DNA of 64,000 bases from an uncultured Methylococcaceae bacterium (GCA_903859815.1 CAIOOA010000028.1:20066-84065); one strand, 5' to 3'; shown: positions 1-11,340, numbered from the stretch's first letter. Notes: generated by a model not told the origin, from the sequence alone. Translations and numbers: made by a program.

Positions 1-356
1 CTCAAGACATTGACTTGTTCAATGCCTTGGTGCAAGTGAAGGTGCGGGACGATGTCAGTTTCAGCTTTTCCGACCCCAACGCCACTTTACTCTTGCGCGA
101 TCAATTGGACGAATTGAATTTCGTCGAATTGCCGCCGGGAACCCTACTGGGGAAACTCAATGCCCGCCATTTTTCAAGCCCGCTGCCGTTGATCGCCCAA
201 ACTGGCGATGGACAAAATATTGCCGACCTCTATTTCCAAGTGAAAAACCACGATATCCTCCTGGCACGATCCGTTATGCCATGCATGTTATCCATGGACG
301 AGCGCATCATCCGGCAGGATTGCCTTTGTTATCTGATGGAGCGAATGATTGCCTAG
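1..356 (+). CDS. C-terminal part of an unidentified protein (5' end outside window)
   Basis: The frame is open from the first bases (codons QDIDLFNALVQ...) to a TAG at 354-356, so the true start lies upstream of the window. At least 117 residues are visible. The segment mixes acidic and hydrophobic residues with no clear membrane helix, no cysteine pair and no motif that I recognise; two cysteines occur near the C-terminus (QDCLCYL). It is followed by about 140 bases without a gene and then the end of the convergent plsY. I cannot assign a function. The TTG at 15 would be an internal codon rather than a start. Confidence 0.6.
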   Translation, partial: QDIDLFNALVQVKVRDDVSFSFSDPNATLLLRDQLDELNFVELPPGTLLGKLNARHFSSPLPLIAQTGDGQNIADLYFQVKNHDILLARSVMPCMLSMDERIIRQDCLCYLMERMIA

Positions 357-499
357 CACCTGAACGGGAACCCATGATTTCCATTACGATACTAAGCTTG
401 ACAATGGGCTCATCGGCTCAAAGATTCTGGTCCAACTATTGAACCCCGCTAAAGCCATGTGTGGCATGTCGGTAAAAACGAACCCGTAAAGACCCCTGC

Positions 500-1084
500 C
501 TACCGACCAATCTTACTTTCTTCCCCACGAACAATGCGTTGAATGTTGCTTTTGTGCCGCCAAAACAGAATGGAACACATCAGCACGGTGGCAACGGTCA
601 ACACCGGCGAGCCCAGTACAAACCAGACGAAGAACGGAGCCATCACCGCCGCCGTGAGAGCCGCGAGAGACGAGATTCTGGACACGTATGCGACGGTCAG
701 CCAAGTCGTTAGCGCAAACAGCCCTACAAGCCAAGAATAGCCCGCTAGGACCCCCAAAGCCGTGGCTGCGCCCTTCCCCCCCTTGAAGCCGAAGAACACC
801 GGGTAAAGATGCCCTAGGAAGGCAGCAAGCCCAACCAAAGCCAGCACTTCATTGGGTGCCGCCACTGCCTTGGCCACCAGCAAAGGGGCCACGCCTTTCA
901 ATAAATCTCCTAGTAGGGTAAATATCGCGGCCTTTTTCCCGCCTAGGCGCAAAACATTGGTCGCGCCGGGGTTTTTTGACCCCTCCTCACGGGGGTCGGG
1001 CAAGCCCATCAGGCGACTTGTGATTACCGCGCTGGACAAAGAACCAAGAAGATAGGCGAAGGGTACTAACAGCCACTGCCACAT
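500..1084 (-). CDS. plsY: Glycerol-3-phosphate acyltransferase PlsY
   Basis: PlsY transfers the acyl group of acyl-phosphate to glycerol-3-phosphate in the inner membrane, the first acylation of phospholipid synthesis. The 194-residue protein has the usual length and five or more hydrophobic segments. Family motifs are visible: the N-terminal YLLGSLSSAVI segment, the GSKNPGATNVLR loop (about residues 35-47) that binds substrate phosphate, and the FKGGKGAATALG loop (about 99-110) typical of PlsY. The ATG at 1084 gives the expected N-terminus. It is divergent from folB across about 90 bp, a pairing common in gammaproteobacteria. Assignment is secure. Confidence 0.96.
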   Translation of the reverse strand: MWQWLLVPFAYLLGSLSSAVITSRLMGLPDPREEGSKNPGATNVLRLGGKKAAIFTLLGDLLKGVAPLLVAKAVAAPNEVLALVGLAAFLGHLYPVFFGFKGGKGAATALGVLAGYSWLVGLFALTTWLTVAYVSRISSLAALTAAVMAPFFVWFVLGSPVLTVATVLMCSILFWRHKSNIQRIVRGEESKIGR

Positions 1085-1171
1085 GAGCGTACTCTCATCA
1101 ATTTAAAGTTGTAAGGTCAGCCTGATTTGTGATAACACTTGTTACTTCACAACCTTCAGACGGAGCCAAAG

Positions 1172-1528
1172 ATGGACATTATATTTCTGCGCGGCCTACA
1201 TATCGAGACTATTGTTGGCATTTTCGATTGGGAACGCGTGAAACGGCGCATTGTCGTGCTGGACTTGGAAATGGCAACAGACAACCGCAAAGCCGCAGCC
1301 ACAGACGCAATTGAGGATGCATTGGACTATTCGGCCGTTTCTAAACGCATCGTCGCTTTCGTCGAACAAAGCAGTTTCTTCCTAGTGGAAACATTGGCGG
1401 AAAGAATATGCGAAATTATCCGAACAGAATTTAACGTTCGGTGGGTCAGGCTGAGCTTAAACAAGAAGGGTGCTATTCAAGATGCCAGTGATGTCGGCAT
1501 TATCATTGAACGCGGGGAAAAAACCTGA
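1172..1528 (+). CDS. folB: Dihydroneopterin aldolase FolB
   Basis: FolB converts 7,8-dihydroneopterin to 6-hydroxymethyl-7,8-dihydropterin and glycolaldehyde in tetrahydrofolate synthesis. The 118-residue product begins MDIIFLRGLHIETIVGIFDWE, matching the FolB opening in which the conserved glycine and following acidic residue lie near the active site. VETLAERICEII and the C-terminal L(S/N)KKGAIQDASDVGIIIER segment also fit the family. I chose the ATG at 1172 because GGAG lies 6 bases upstream (1162-1165); an upstream TTG at 1139 would add 11 residues unlike the family. It is divergent from plsY. Confidence 0.95.
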   Translation: MDIIFLRGLHIETIVGIFDWERVKRRIVVLDLEMATDNRKAAATDAIEDALDYSAVSKRIVAFVEQSSFFLVETLAERICEIIRTEFNVRWVRLSLNKKGAIQDASDVGIIIERGEKT

Positions 1529-1561
1529 CAAGGAAGGAATTGAATCCTCAAGAAGGAGATA

Positions 1562-1608
1562 GTGGCAAGTATGGGTATCAGCGTTACGCCCTAGCCCATG
1601 CTTGCCAC
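1562..1608. terminator. 14-bp inverted repeat between folB and a small convergent gene
   Basis: Arms 1562-1575 (GTGGCAAGTATGGG) and 1595-1608 (CCCATGCTTGCCAC) pair over 14 bp with one G-T wobble and a 19-base loop. It lies 34 bp after the folB stop and 10 bp after the stop of the opposing small gene. Neither strand shows a clear T-run after the stem, so a bidirectional rho-independent terminator is only partly supported; an RNA-processing or mRNA-stabilising hairpin is equally possible. Confidence 0.5.
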
Positions 1609-1618
1609 ATCAAGGGTA

Positions 1619-1753
1619 CTATTGTTGTGGAGGATTTTCTTGGTCGTTAAAGACCCAACGAATAAAAAATACCCCTACAGCGATAATCAGGATTGTGACG
1701 ATGATTCCCGTGGGGGATCTCATTTTTTCAACTAAATCGAGAATGGCTCCCAT
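1619..1753 (-). CDS. Small single-helix membrane protein, 44 residues
   Basis: An ATG at 1753 opens a 44-codon frame ending in TAG at 1619. The product has a short amphipathic start (MGAILDLVEKMRSPTG), one strongly hydrophobic helix (about residues 16-32, IIVTILIIAVGVFFI), then RW and a polar tail ending NPPQQ. An AAGGTAGG purine stretch lies about 6-13 bases upstream of the ATG and supports translation. The shape is that of a one-pass membrane microprotein with the C-terminus probably on the side set by the RW boundary. I do not recognise the family. Its 3' end is next to a 14-bp inverted repeat shared with folB. Confidence 0.55.
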   Translation of the reverse strand: MGAILDLVEKMRSPTGIIVTILIIAVGVFFIRWVFNDQENPPQQ

Positions 1754-1962
1754 TTCTTGACCTACCTTAGCGTAATTTGATTTAAGAGGCTTTTGAATAG
1801 AGTTCAGAGGTCATCTGTCTGCTATCACTCGCCTATTCTTACCGCGTAACCACCAGATGTCAAGCAAACAGTTGATTACGCCCGTGTCGCCTAGAGAAAA
1901 AACCCGGCGCTGGGCTTTGCGCAAAGCCTTTGCTATGGAACAGAAAGGAATCATTCCCCCCC

Positions 1963-1993
1963 AAAAAAACGCCCAGACCTTTGGGGCCTGGGC
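1963..1993 (-). terminator. Rho-independent terminator of the small lipoprotein gene
   Basis: On the minus strand the transcript forms GCCCAGGCC / GGUCUGGGC (arms at 1985-1993 and 1971-1979, one G-U pair, 5-base loop), then G and seven U (A-run 1963-1969 on the plus strand). It lies 94 bp after the stop of the lipoprotein gene at 2087. The rest of the gene-free stretch 1754-2086 shows nothing else that I can support; a plus-strand open frame across it is rejected. Confidence 0.75.
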
Positions 1994-2086
1994 AAAAAAA
2001 CCCCAAGACGCTTGCCTTGTAATTATCTCGCTTAACCGAAAGGTACGGCGAAGTTCAGTGTTCCAGCGCCCAAGAGCAATCCAATC

Positions 2087-2212
2087 TTAAAGATTCGGAT
2101 AAACTACTGGAGCAGAGAGCTTCTGCTTGTCGCCGTCCGGGGAATTACCGCAACCCATCATGCCGATCGACAACAGAGCAACGCTGATAACACAAAGTAC
2201 GAGCTTCTTCAT
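2087..2212 (-). CDS. Small putative lipoprotein, 41 residues
   Basis: The frame starts with ATG at 2212, behind a near-perfect GAGGAGG ribosome-binding site (2220-2226), and stops with TAA at 2087. The product has a classic lipoprotein signal: MKKLVLCV basic start, hydrophobic core VISVALLSIG, and a lipobox-like M-M-G-C with the candidate acylated cysteine at residue 21. Only about 20 residues (CGNSPDGDKQKLSAPVVYPNL) would remain after processing, like other tiny outer-membrane lipoproteins. A promoter (2284-2312) and a terminator (1963-1993) frame it as a monocistronic unit. Function is unknown. Confidence 0.7.
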   Translation of the reverse strand: MKKLVLCVISVALLSIGMMGCGNSPDGDKQKLSAPVVYPNL

Positions 2213-2283
2213 AAAAAATCCTCCTCAAAATTTGAACATTGGAAACATGCTTCTTTTCTAGGTAGTGCGTTGAGCACATGTGT

Positions 2284-2312
2284 TTTATAAAGAAGATTTT
2301 TGAAAATTGCAA
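2284..2312 (-). promoter_or_regulatory. Sigma-70-type promoter of the small lipoprotein gene
   Basis: On the minus strand TTGCAA (2307-2312) and TATAAA (2284-2289) are separated by exactly 17 bases. The predicted start of transcription is near 2277, giving a leader of about 65 nt to the ATG at 2212. The fit to the consensus is good but the site is predicted only by eye. Confidence 0.55.
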
Positions 2313-2459
2313 GAGATCAAGTTCAAAAGCCCCGTTTTTTTCTAAAATTATCGACGTAAGCAAATGTTTTATATATATTTATTAATCGAACACAAAAACC
2401 CGCCAAAACGCTGTGACACCATGAAAAAAAAGGACGGAAAACAGCAAATCGAAGCCATA

Positions 2460-3434
2460 TCACTTGCTCATCGCAAGGATAATCGCCCGCTTGGGGGATG
2501 GAAGACCCTCCACAGTCATACTAGGGTCATTGGGGTGCAAACAATCCTGCAACGATTGGAAGCGCATCCAATCCGTTGCTCGTTGCTCTAAGGGGGTGGT
2601 TCGAGTGACATCAATCAAGCGGATTTCTGAATACCCACATCGCTTCAACCATCCTTCAAGCATCAAGCAACTGGGGATGAACCACACATTCCGCATTCTG
2701 GCGTAACGACCCTCAGGGACAAGAACCTCCCCTACCCCGCCATCAATCACCAAAGTTTCCAGTACCAATTCCCCTCCGGCGCGTATCAAATTGCGCAATT
2801 CTAACAAGTGATCGAGCGGGGAACGACGATGGTAAAGCACGCCCATGGAAAAAACCGTGTCGAAAACGTTCAGTTTCTTAGGCAGGTCCTCAATCCCCAA
2901 AGGCAGCACATGTACCGGAAATTCTCCTGCAAAATGCTTGACGGCTTGAAATTGAATCACACTGAGCAGGGTCGGGTCGATGCCTACCACCATTCTTGCG
3001 CCTGCCCCAAGCATACGCCAGCAGTGATACCCATTGCCGCAGCCTACATCCAACACAACCCTTCCGCGCAAACAAGCCAAGTGCTGATGCAATCGACGCC
3101 ATTTCATATCTGAACGCCATTCACTGTCGATCAAGGTGCCGTGTATCCGATATGGCCCTTTGCGCCAGGGGTGCAATTGCCTCAATTGCACCTCAATGGC
3201 TTGACGAATCTCCGCATCACTATCGCTAGGCAAACCGATGCTCGGAATATCGCCATCAAAGTCCACATGCGACGCCTGCAAAACGGGAAGATTGCCCAGC
3301 ACCTCTTGCCAACGACCGAGATCGCCATGGGAGGAAAGGTCAAAGGCCCGGGCCAATTGGTCAGGCAATGCATCAAGCATTGGCGACAAACCATACGAGC
3401 CGGCGTTATCGAAAAATGAGGTGTAAATTGACAT
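2460..3434 (-). CDS. cmoB: tRNA U34 carboxymethyltransferase CmoB
   Basis: CmoB uses carboxy-S-adenosylmethionine to convert 5-hydroxyuridine at tRNA position 34 to 5-oxyacetyluridine, widening codon reading. The 324-residue length equals the family norm. Visible features are the N-terminal LHPWRKGPY region with the IDSEWRSDMKW segment (about residues 105-115), the nucleotide-binding motif VVLDVGCGNGYHCWRM (about 126-141), and FSMGVLYHRRSPLDHL. The ATG at 3434 is used because the 30 codons upstream in frame do not resemble CmoB. The partner cmoA is not in the window. The gene is divergent from hemF. Confidence 0.94.
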   Translation of the reverse strand: MSIYTSFFDNAGSYGLSPMLDALPDQLARAFDLSSHGDLGRWQEVLGNLPVLQASHVDFDGDIPSIGLPSDSDAEIRQAIEVQLRQLHPWRKGPYRIHGTLIDSEWRSDMKWRRLHQHLACLRGRVVLDVGCGNGYHCWRMLGAGARMVVGIDPTLLSVIQFQAVKHFAGEFPVHVLPLGIEDLPKKLNVFDTVFSMGVLYHRRSPLDHLLELRNLIRAGGELVLETLVIDGGVGEVLVPEGRYARMRNVWFIPSCLMLEGWLKRCGYSEIRLIDVTRTTPLEQRATDWMRFQSLQDCLHPNDPSMTVEGLPSPKRAIILAMSK

Positions 3435-3555
3435 GTTCCGATTATAGCCCAAGGTCTGTGAACCTTCGACTGCTGGCATCGCAGGGTGGCTGGATAGAGT
3501 TGTTCGTGTGCTAGAATAGCCCAAAATTTACTACCCTAAGCCAACGAGAAATTGA

Positions 3556-6283
<2,728 letters not shown>

Positions 6284-6413
6284 ACCCTTGCGCCAGATGG
6301 TCTGCGTAAGCTTCCCGAATTTTTTTGCGATGGTATTGACGTGTTAGCAAGATTGACAGTTTAATCCCAAAAAAATATTAATTTCATAACTCACTTGCAA
6401 AGCAACAGGCACT

Positions 6414-6947
6414 ATGACGAAACCTGCATTAAAGAAATCTGCCGCACCAGTCGAGGAAATCATCCTGATCATCATGGTGATTTTCTGCCTGCTGGGTATA
6501 GCCGTCACTGATTTTTCCCCCCAAGATGCCTTCATGTATTGGATGGCCATGATATTTGTATTTGGCTTCGCCGCCATGATTGCGGGCTGGCACAATGCCA
6601 AAAGACATTACGATCCGAATGGCGAGGGGAACGAAGTCAAAGAATTATTCAAGCTTCAATCCCTGCATTGGCTAGGGGCTTTGGTTGCCGTCCTCTGCCT
6701 GTTCAGTTTCGTCGAAGCCGGGCACATGACCCAGGAAGCCACTGGTTTAATGGTTCTTTTGATTCTAGCTCTCACCACATTTCTTGATGGTATACGCATA
6801 GGCTGGCGTTTCAGCTTGACTGGGATTTACTTGGCAGCGGCAACAGTGGCTGCCAATTTGCTGGAAAGCTTCATGCCATGGATGTTTGCGTTGGCCGTCA
6901 TGATTATCGCAATCACTGTTTACCGTGAACAGCGCAAGCAACTATAA
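6414..6947 (+). CDS. Uncharacterised membrane protein upstream of aroE
   Basis: The 177-residue product has five probable membrane helices: about residues 16-32, 39-60, 82-98, 106-123 and 128-165 (the last possibly two). The start is polar (MTKPALKKSAAPVEE), as is a loop with HYDPNGEGNEVKELFKLQ between helices 2 and 3. No catalytic motif is visible and I do not recognise the family. It ends 20 bp before aroE and is probably cotranscribed with aroE and the small membrane protein after it. Confidence 0.8.
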   Translation: MTKPALKKSAAPVEEIILIIMVIFCLLGIAVTDFSPQDAFMYWMAMIFVFGFAAMIAGWHNAKRHYDPNGEGNEVKELFKLQSLHWLGALVAVLCLFSFVEAGHMTQEATGLMVLLILALTTFLDGIRIGWRFSLTGIYLAAATVAANLLESFMPWMFALAVMIIAITVYREQRKQL

Positions 6948-6967
6948 CCTCAGGAATTGGCAGAAAA

Positions 6968-7810
6968 ATGCCTGTTGATCGATATGCCGTGTTCGGCCAC
7001 CCCATAAGCCATAGCAAATCCCCCCGCATCCATGCCGCATTTGCGCGACAAACGGGGCAGACTATCGAATACACCGCAGTTGACGTACCAGCCGAAAGTT
7101 TTCGCGAGGAACTATTCCGTTTTGCGGCCAATGGAGGGAAAGGCTTGAGTTGCACCGTGCCTCTCAAAGAGCTGGCATGGCAAATGGCCGATGAAAAAAG
7201 TGAACGCGCCAACAGAGCGAAGGCTGTCAACACGATGACAATCGGCGAAAGTGGAAAGATTCTGGGTGACAATACTGACGGTTTGGGGTTATTGCGGGAT
7301 ATGACCATCAATCTAGGCATACCCATCAAGTGCCTCGATATTTTGTTGCTAGGTGCGGGTGGCGCCAGCCGTGGCATTATTGGGCCACTGTTAGCTGAGC
7401 AACCGCGAATAATTTCGATTGCCAACCGTACAATTGCCAAGGCTGAACAGTTGGCAATGGAATTTTCCGCCCTAGGGTCAATCGAAGTGTTTGAATTTAA
7501 TGCCTTGAAGGGGAAATCTTTTGATCTTATCATTAATGCAACCGCCGCCAGCCTAAGTGGCGAACTACCGCCATTGCCAGAAGATTTATTAAATCCCAAC
7601 GGTGCGTGTTACGATTTAGCCTACGCCAACCAACCTACTGCATTTGTCCATTGGGGGGTGCGCTCGGGCGCGAGGATAAGCGTAGATGGGATAGGCATGT
7701 TAGTCGAACAAGCGGCTGAAGCATTTTTCATTTGGCGTGGCATACGCCCACAAACCCGTCCATTGATTGAGCAACTTAATTCCGAAAGATCAGCAGCAAC
7801 CAATATGTAA
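6968..7810 (+). CDS. aroE: Shikimate dehydrogenase AroE
   Basis: AroE reduces 3-dehydroshikimate to shikimate with NADPH in aromatic amino-acid synthesis. The 280-residue length is typical. The start YAVFGHPISHSKSPRIH binds shikimate (Ser-x-Ser), CTVPLKE holds the catalytic lysine, DNTDGLGLL carries the catalytic aspartate, and LLGAGGASRGI is the NADP-binding glycine loop, followed by IANRT. The C-terminal DGIGMLVEQAAEAFFIWRG is the family ending. It sits between two small membrane-protein genes at 20 and 6 bp spacing, suggesting a three-gene transcript. Confidence 0.96.
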   Translation: MPVDRYAVFGHPISHSKSPRIHAAFARQTGQTIEYTAVDVPAESFREELFRFAANGGKGLSCTVPLKELAWQMADEKSERANRAKAVNTMTIGESGKILGDNTDGLGLLRDMTINLGIPIKCLDILLLGAGGASRGIIGPLLAEQPRIISIANRTIAKAEQLAMEFSALGSIEVFEFNALKGKSFDLIINATAASLSGELPPLPEDLLNPNGACYDLAYANQPTAFVHWGVRSGARISVDGIGMLVEQAAEAFFIWRGIRPQTRPLIEQLNSERSAATNM

Positions 7811-7816
7811 ACCGCC

Positions 7817-8188
7817 ATGGCACTCATAGCACTTTTGTTCAGCCTATTTGTCGCAGCAACAGGGGCGGTTGGCCTCATTTTCCCAACCAAATTGCTCGCG
7901 TTTGCACGACTGTTTCAACATCAGGCAGGTCTTTGGTTCGCCGGGGCTTTCCGAGTATTGTTTGGCGCGGCTCTCTTCTTCTCTGCACCGACCTCACATG
8001 TCCCTGAGATTATCCGAATCTTGGGTGTCATCATTTTTGTCGCCGGCTTTATCACCCCTTTTTTCGGCATCAAACGCGTCAACAAATTGCTCAATTGGTG
8101 GGAAGAAAGGGGGGCATTATTTGTTAGGATATGGGCTTTTGTAGCTTTGTCGATAGGACTCCTCCTTGCTTCGGCTTTAGTGACTTGA
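7817..8188 (+). CDS. Small four-helix membrane protein downstream of aroE
   Basis: The 123-residue product has four hydrophobic segments (about residues 1-26, 38-56, 64-83 and 101-122) joined by short basic loops (FARLFQHQ, FGIKRVNKLLNWWEERG). It starts 6 bp after the aroE stop, so it is almost certainly cotranscribed. There are no charged residues within the helices that would indicate transport chemistry. Family unknown to me. An overlapping frame at 7848 is a shadow. Confidence 0.8.
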   Translation: MALIALLFSLFVAATGAVGLIFPTKLLAFARLFQHQAGLWFAGAFRVLFGAALFFSAPTSHVPEIIRILGVIIFVAGFITPFFGIKRVNKLLNWWEERGALFVRIWAFVALSIGLLLASALVT

Positions 8189-8503
8189 CATCAAAATCAA
8201 CAAAGACTGAACCCTTATAAGTTTTCCCTTCCATCTAGGAAATAACCCAGCAGTATCGCTTTGACGGGTTCACCGTTTAAGGAAGTTAGGGACAAAACTG
8301 TAACGAACCTCGCCTACGGCAGCGTAGCGTACCCAGAACAAAGCAGATGGGACGATTAGCTTGCCTACGGAGGGCTTGCACCTAGGGAATCCCTGGCACA
8401 AAGAAATCTGAACGAAATTGAAGTGCCAAAGCAATCCAAACTCTACCTGAGGATAATTCTTCGCGTATAATCTGTGCTACCCGTCAAACCCCAACCATTC
8501 GAA
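8189..8503. other. Gene-free stretch before the polysaccharide island
   Basis: About 315 bases without a supported gene. It contains the octamer GCCTACGG twice (near 8312 and 8354), once followed by a short CTACG/CGTAG stem, which resembles a worn interspersed repeat but is too short to classify. At its right end TATAAT (8466-8471) is a perfect -10 hexamer that would start a transcript near 8478, upstream of the ATG at 8504. No good -35 box is found 17 bases upstream (CTACCT). Confidence 0.45.
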
Positions 8504-9484
8504 ATGTTTATCTATCCAACTGTTTCTTGTCTCGTATCGGCGCTGGCAATTGCTGTCATGCTAGGCTTAAAACCTTCGCTACCATTGGATCACCCTAATG
8601 ACCGTTCTTTGCATGAAACTCCGACCCCAAGGACTGGGGGTTTGGCGATAATGCTAGGCTCAGGAATAGGGTGGGCACTCATCTGGCCTCCGTCAGAGCT
8701 GATTCCGATGCTAGTGTTGGCGCTTGCCCTGAGCGGATTTTGTTTTTTTGATGATCTGTGGGGATTGACTAGAACGTTTCGCTTCATTGTTCACTTAGCG
8801 GTGGCAGCACTTTTGATCGGACTGTCGCGCAATAATTTAGAAAACGGCATTCAAATTGCTGTCGCTGTGCTTGCCGTGGTTTGGATGACCAACTTGTACA
8901 ACTTCATGGATGGTGCCGACGGTCTCGCTGGCGGTATGGCCACGATTGGCTTTGGAATATACGCCCTGGCAGGCTTTCAGGGTGGAAAGCCCGAATTAGC
9001 TTCGATAGCCACTTGCATAGCAACAGCGTCAGCAGGATTCCTATGGTTCAATTTCAGCCCCGCCCGGATATTTATGGGCGATGCCGGTTCAGTACCCCTA
9101 GGATTTCTCGCCTCTGCAATAGGAATCGCCGGATGGCAATACGGGTTATGGCCGATTACTTTTCCCATCCTTCTGTTTTCCCCTTTCATCGTCGACGCCT
9201 CTGTGACGATGGCTAACCGTGCATTGCGTGGGGATAAATTTTGGCAAGCTCACCGCGACCATTACTATCAACGTTTAATCCGTATGGGTCTTGGACATCG
9301 AAACACATCCTTGCTTGAATATGGCTTAATGCTGACCTGCGGCGTTTCTGCCTATGCAATACGCGACTCCTCTCTCAACATACAAATGTATGTCATTTTT
9401 GGCTGGGCCATCACCTACGGGTGTTTGATTTATCTGATTGACAAGGCATGGAAATCATACTCAAAGGAGCCAACAGAAATATGA
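8504..9484 (+). CDS. Undecaprenyl-phosphate sugar-1-phosphate transferase, WbpL/WecA family
   Basis: A polytopic enzyme that loads a sugar-1-phosphate onto undecaprenyl phosphate to begin polysaccharide synthesis. The roughly 326-residue protein has about ten membrane helices and the family's cytoplasmic motifs: FFDDLWGL (acidic pair), NLYNFMDGADGLAGG (catalytic region), RIFMGDAGS, and the basic HRDHYYQRL loop near the C-terminus. An early GTG (8474) is in frame, but TATAAT at 8466-8471 would place the transcript start at about 8478, so I use the ATG at 8504. The next gene overlaps by ATGA. Pairing with a WbpM-type dehydratase mirrors wbpL-wbpM of Pseudomonas O-antigen loci. Confidence 0.88.
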   Translation: MFIYPTVSCLVSALAIAVMLGLKPSLPLDHPNDRSLHETPTPRTGGLAIMLGSGIGWALIWPPSELIPMLVLALALSGFCFFDDLWGLTRTFRFIVHLAVAALLIGLSRNNLENGIQIAVAVLAVVWMTNLYNFMDGADGLAGGMATIGFGIYALAGFQGGKPELASIATCIATASAGFLWFNFSPARIFMGDAGSVPLGFLASAIGIAGWQYGLWPITFPILLFSPFIVDASVTMANRALRGDKFWQAHRDHYYQRLIRMGLGHRNTSLLEYGLMLTCGVSAYAIRDSSLNIQMYVIFGWAITYGCLIYLIDKAWKSYSKEPTEI

Positions 9485-11340
9485 GGCACCGATCGTTACT
9501 CGTCATGCTACATGACGCGATTGCGGCTATACTTGCTTGGTGCCTAGCCTACCTACTCCGCTTCAATTTTGACATCCCGGACCATTGGGTTAAAGGGATG
9601 CTTGATACATTATGGTTGGTTTTGCCTGTAGAAATTGCCGCCTTCTGGATATATGGCCTTTATCGAGGCATGTGGCGATTTGCCAGCCTACCCGACTTAA
9701 AAAGAATATTGCTGGCAGTCGGACTCAGTTCGCTCGCCGTTCCGACCACACTGTTTATGTATCACCGGCTTTCACAAACGCCAAGGGCTGTACTTGTACT
9801 TTCCCCATTGCTGCTTGTATTTTTTATGGGAGGCAGTCGTTTCCTGTATCGGTCATTCAAAGACGGGCATATATTCACATTCCGATCACTGGAACCCACA
9901 CCTGTAATACTTATGGGCGCAGGATCAGCCGCATCTCTACTACTAAGGGACTTGTCAGGAAACTCCACATGGAGAGTGGTTGGCTTGCTTGACGACGATA
10001 AAAGCAAAAAAGGACGCCAAATTCACGGAGTCACGGTGCTTGGGCCTTTGTGCGAAGTGAGCAAATATGCACGAAGACTCGATGTCAGCCAAGTAATCAT
10101 CGCAATGCCATCAGCCTCAGCGGGAACTAGGAGGAAAGCAATGGAATTGGCAACAGATGCCGACCTTTCGGTGTTGACGGTGCCTGGTTTTGACGATTTA
10201 CTGTCAGGTAAAGTTTCTATTTCTCAAATTCGTAAGGTAGAATTAGACGATCTCCTGGGACGCGAGCCTGTCAGCCTAGATATAGATGGTCTTCAAGGAC
10301 TGCTGACAAAAAAAAATGTGCTAGTGACAGGCGCAGGAGGTTCTATTGGATCAGAACTTTGCAGACAGATTGCGAAATTCGAACCTTCCCAACTGATAAT
10401 GCTAGAGGTTAATGAGTTTGCCATCTATAAGCTTGAACAAGAATTTATCGAGCGATTCCCTACCATTCAGATCGTTTGCGCACTGGGTGATGTTAAAGAC
10501 TCAGGCAGGGTGGGTCAAATCATGCAGCAGTTTAAGCCTAAAGTGGTATTTCATGCCGCAGCCTACAAACATGTGCCAATGCTCGAAAACACAAATGCCT
10601 GGGAGGCAGTACGCAATAATGTGTTTGGGACGTACACCATAGCCAAGGCTTCAATTGATGCCGAAGTGGAAAAGTTTGTATTGATATCCTCAGACAAAGC
10701 TGTCAATCCCACCAATGTCATGGGCACTAGCAAACGTCTTGCAGAAATGATATGTCAAACTCTACAAAATAACGTAAAAACACGCTTCGCAATGGTACGG
10801 TTTGGAAATGTACTTGGTAGCACAGGTAGTGTGATACCTAAATTTCGGGAACAAATTGCACAGGGAAAACCGATAACAGTGACACATCCAGATATTATCC
10901 GTTACTTTATGTCAATAACGGAGGCTGCTCAATTGGTATTACAGGCAGGAGTTATGGGTAAGGGGGGGGAGATTTTCGTATTAGAAATGGGGAAGCCAAT
11001 CAAAATACTGGACTTAGCACGAGACATGATACGATTATCAGGGTTTCATGAAGACGAAATCAAAATAAATTTCACTGGCTTACGACCAGGCGAAAAGTTA
11101 TATGAAGAATTGCTAGCAGATGACGAACTCACCGAGAAAACTAGGCATCCAAAACTTCGGATTGCCAAAGCTCGAACTATGGATGAAGAGAAATGGCTGT
11201 CAGATTTTCTCGATTGGTTGAAACAGCAAACAATCCCAACAGATATAGAAGTACGAAATGCGCTTCAACATTGGGTACCCGAATATTCTCCAACAATAAA
11301 TACAAATTCTGTCAATATTAAAGCAGAGGCTAGTTATTAA
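9481..11340 (+). CDS. Membrane-bound UDP-GlcNAc 4,6-dehydratase, WbpM/PglF/CapD family
   Basis: Enzymes of this family convert UDP-GlcNAc to a 4-keto-6-deoxy sugar, the precursor of UDP-QuiNAc, UDP-FucNAc or bacillosamine. The 619-residue product has four N-terminal membrane helices (about residues 1-125), a first nucleotide-binding fold (VILMGAGSAASLLLRDL, about 140) and a second complete extended-SDR domain beginning VLVTGAGGSIGSELCRQI (about 280). The dehydratase signature SSDKAVNPTNVMGTSKR contains the TDK-like and altered YxxxK-like MGTSK sites typical of WbpM. The ATG at 9481 has AAAGGAG upstream and overlaps the wbpL-like stop by 4 bp. The 4-ketoreductase it would need may be the gene at 26009. 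Confidence 0.93.
   Translation: MRHRSLLVMLHDAIAAILAWCLAYLLRFNFDIPDHWVKGMLDTLWLVLPVEIAAFWIYGLYRGMWRFASLPDLKRILLAVGLSSLAVPTTLFMYHRLSQTPRAVLVLSPLLLVFFMGGSRFLYRSFKDGHIFTFRSLEPTPVILMGAGSAASLLLRDLSGNSTWRVVGLLDDDKSKKGRQIHGVTVLGPLCEVSKYARRLDVSQVIIAMPSASAGTRRKAMELATDADLSVLTVPGFDDLLSGKVSISQIRKVELDDLLGREPVSLDIDGLQGLLTKKNVLVTGAGGSIGSELCRQIAKFEPSQLIMLEVNEFAIYKLEQEFIERFPTIQIVCALGDVKDSGRVGQIMQQFKPKVVFHAAAYKHVPMLENTNAWEAVRNNVFGTYTIAKASIDAEVEKFVLISSDKAVNPTNVMGTSKRLAEMICQTLQNNVKTRFAMVRFGNVLGSTGSVIPKFREQIAQGKPITVTHPDIIRYFMSITEAAQLVLQAGVMGKGGEIFVLEMGKPIKILDLARDMIRLSGFHEDEIKINFTGLRPGEKLYEELLADDELTEKTRHPKLRIAKARTMDEEKWLSDFLDWLKQQTIPTDIEVRNALQHWVPEYSPTINTNSVNIKAEASY

Noticed and set aside
1857..2090. Plus-strand open frame of 77 codons
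   Set aside because: It runs through a strong minus-strand terminator (1963-1993), has no ribosome-binding site and its predicted protein has no coherent character.
8300..8370. Two GCCTACGG-containing segments as an interspersed repeat family
   Set aside because: Only an octamer is shared and the flanks differ; not enough to call a repeat from one window.
8474..8503. GTG start for the WbpL-like gene
   Set aside because: A perfect TATAAT at 8466-8471 would put the transcript start at about 8478, downstream of this GTG; the ATG at 8504 is preferred.
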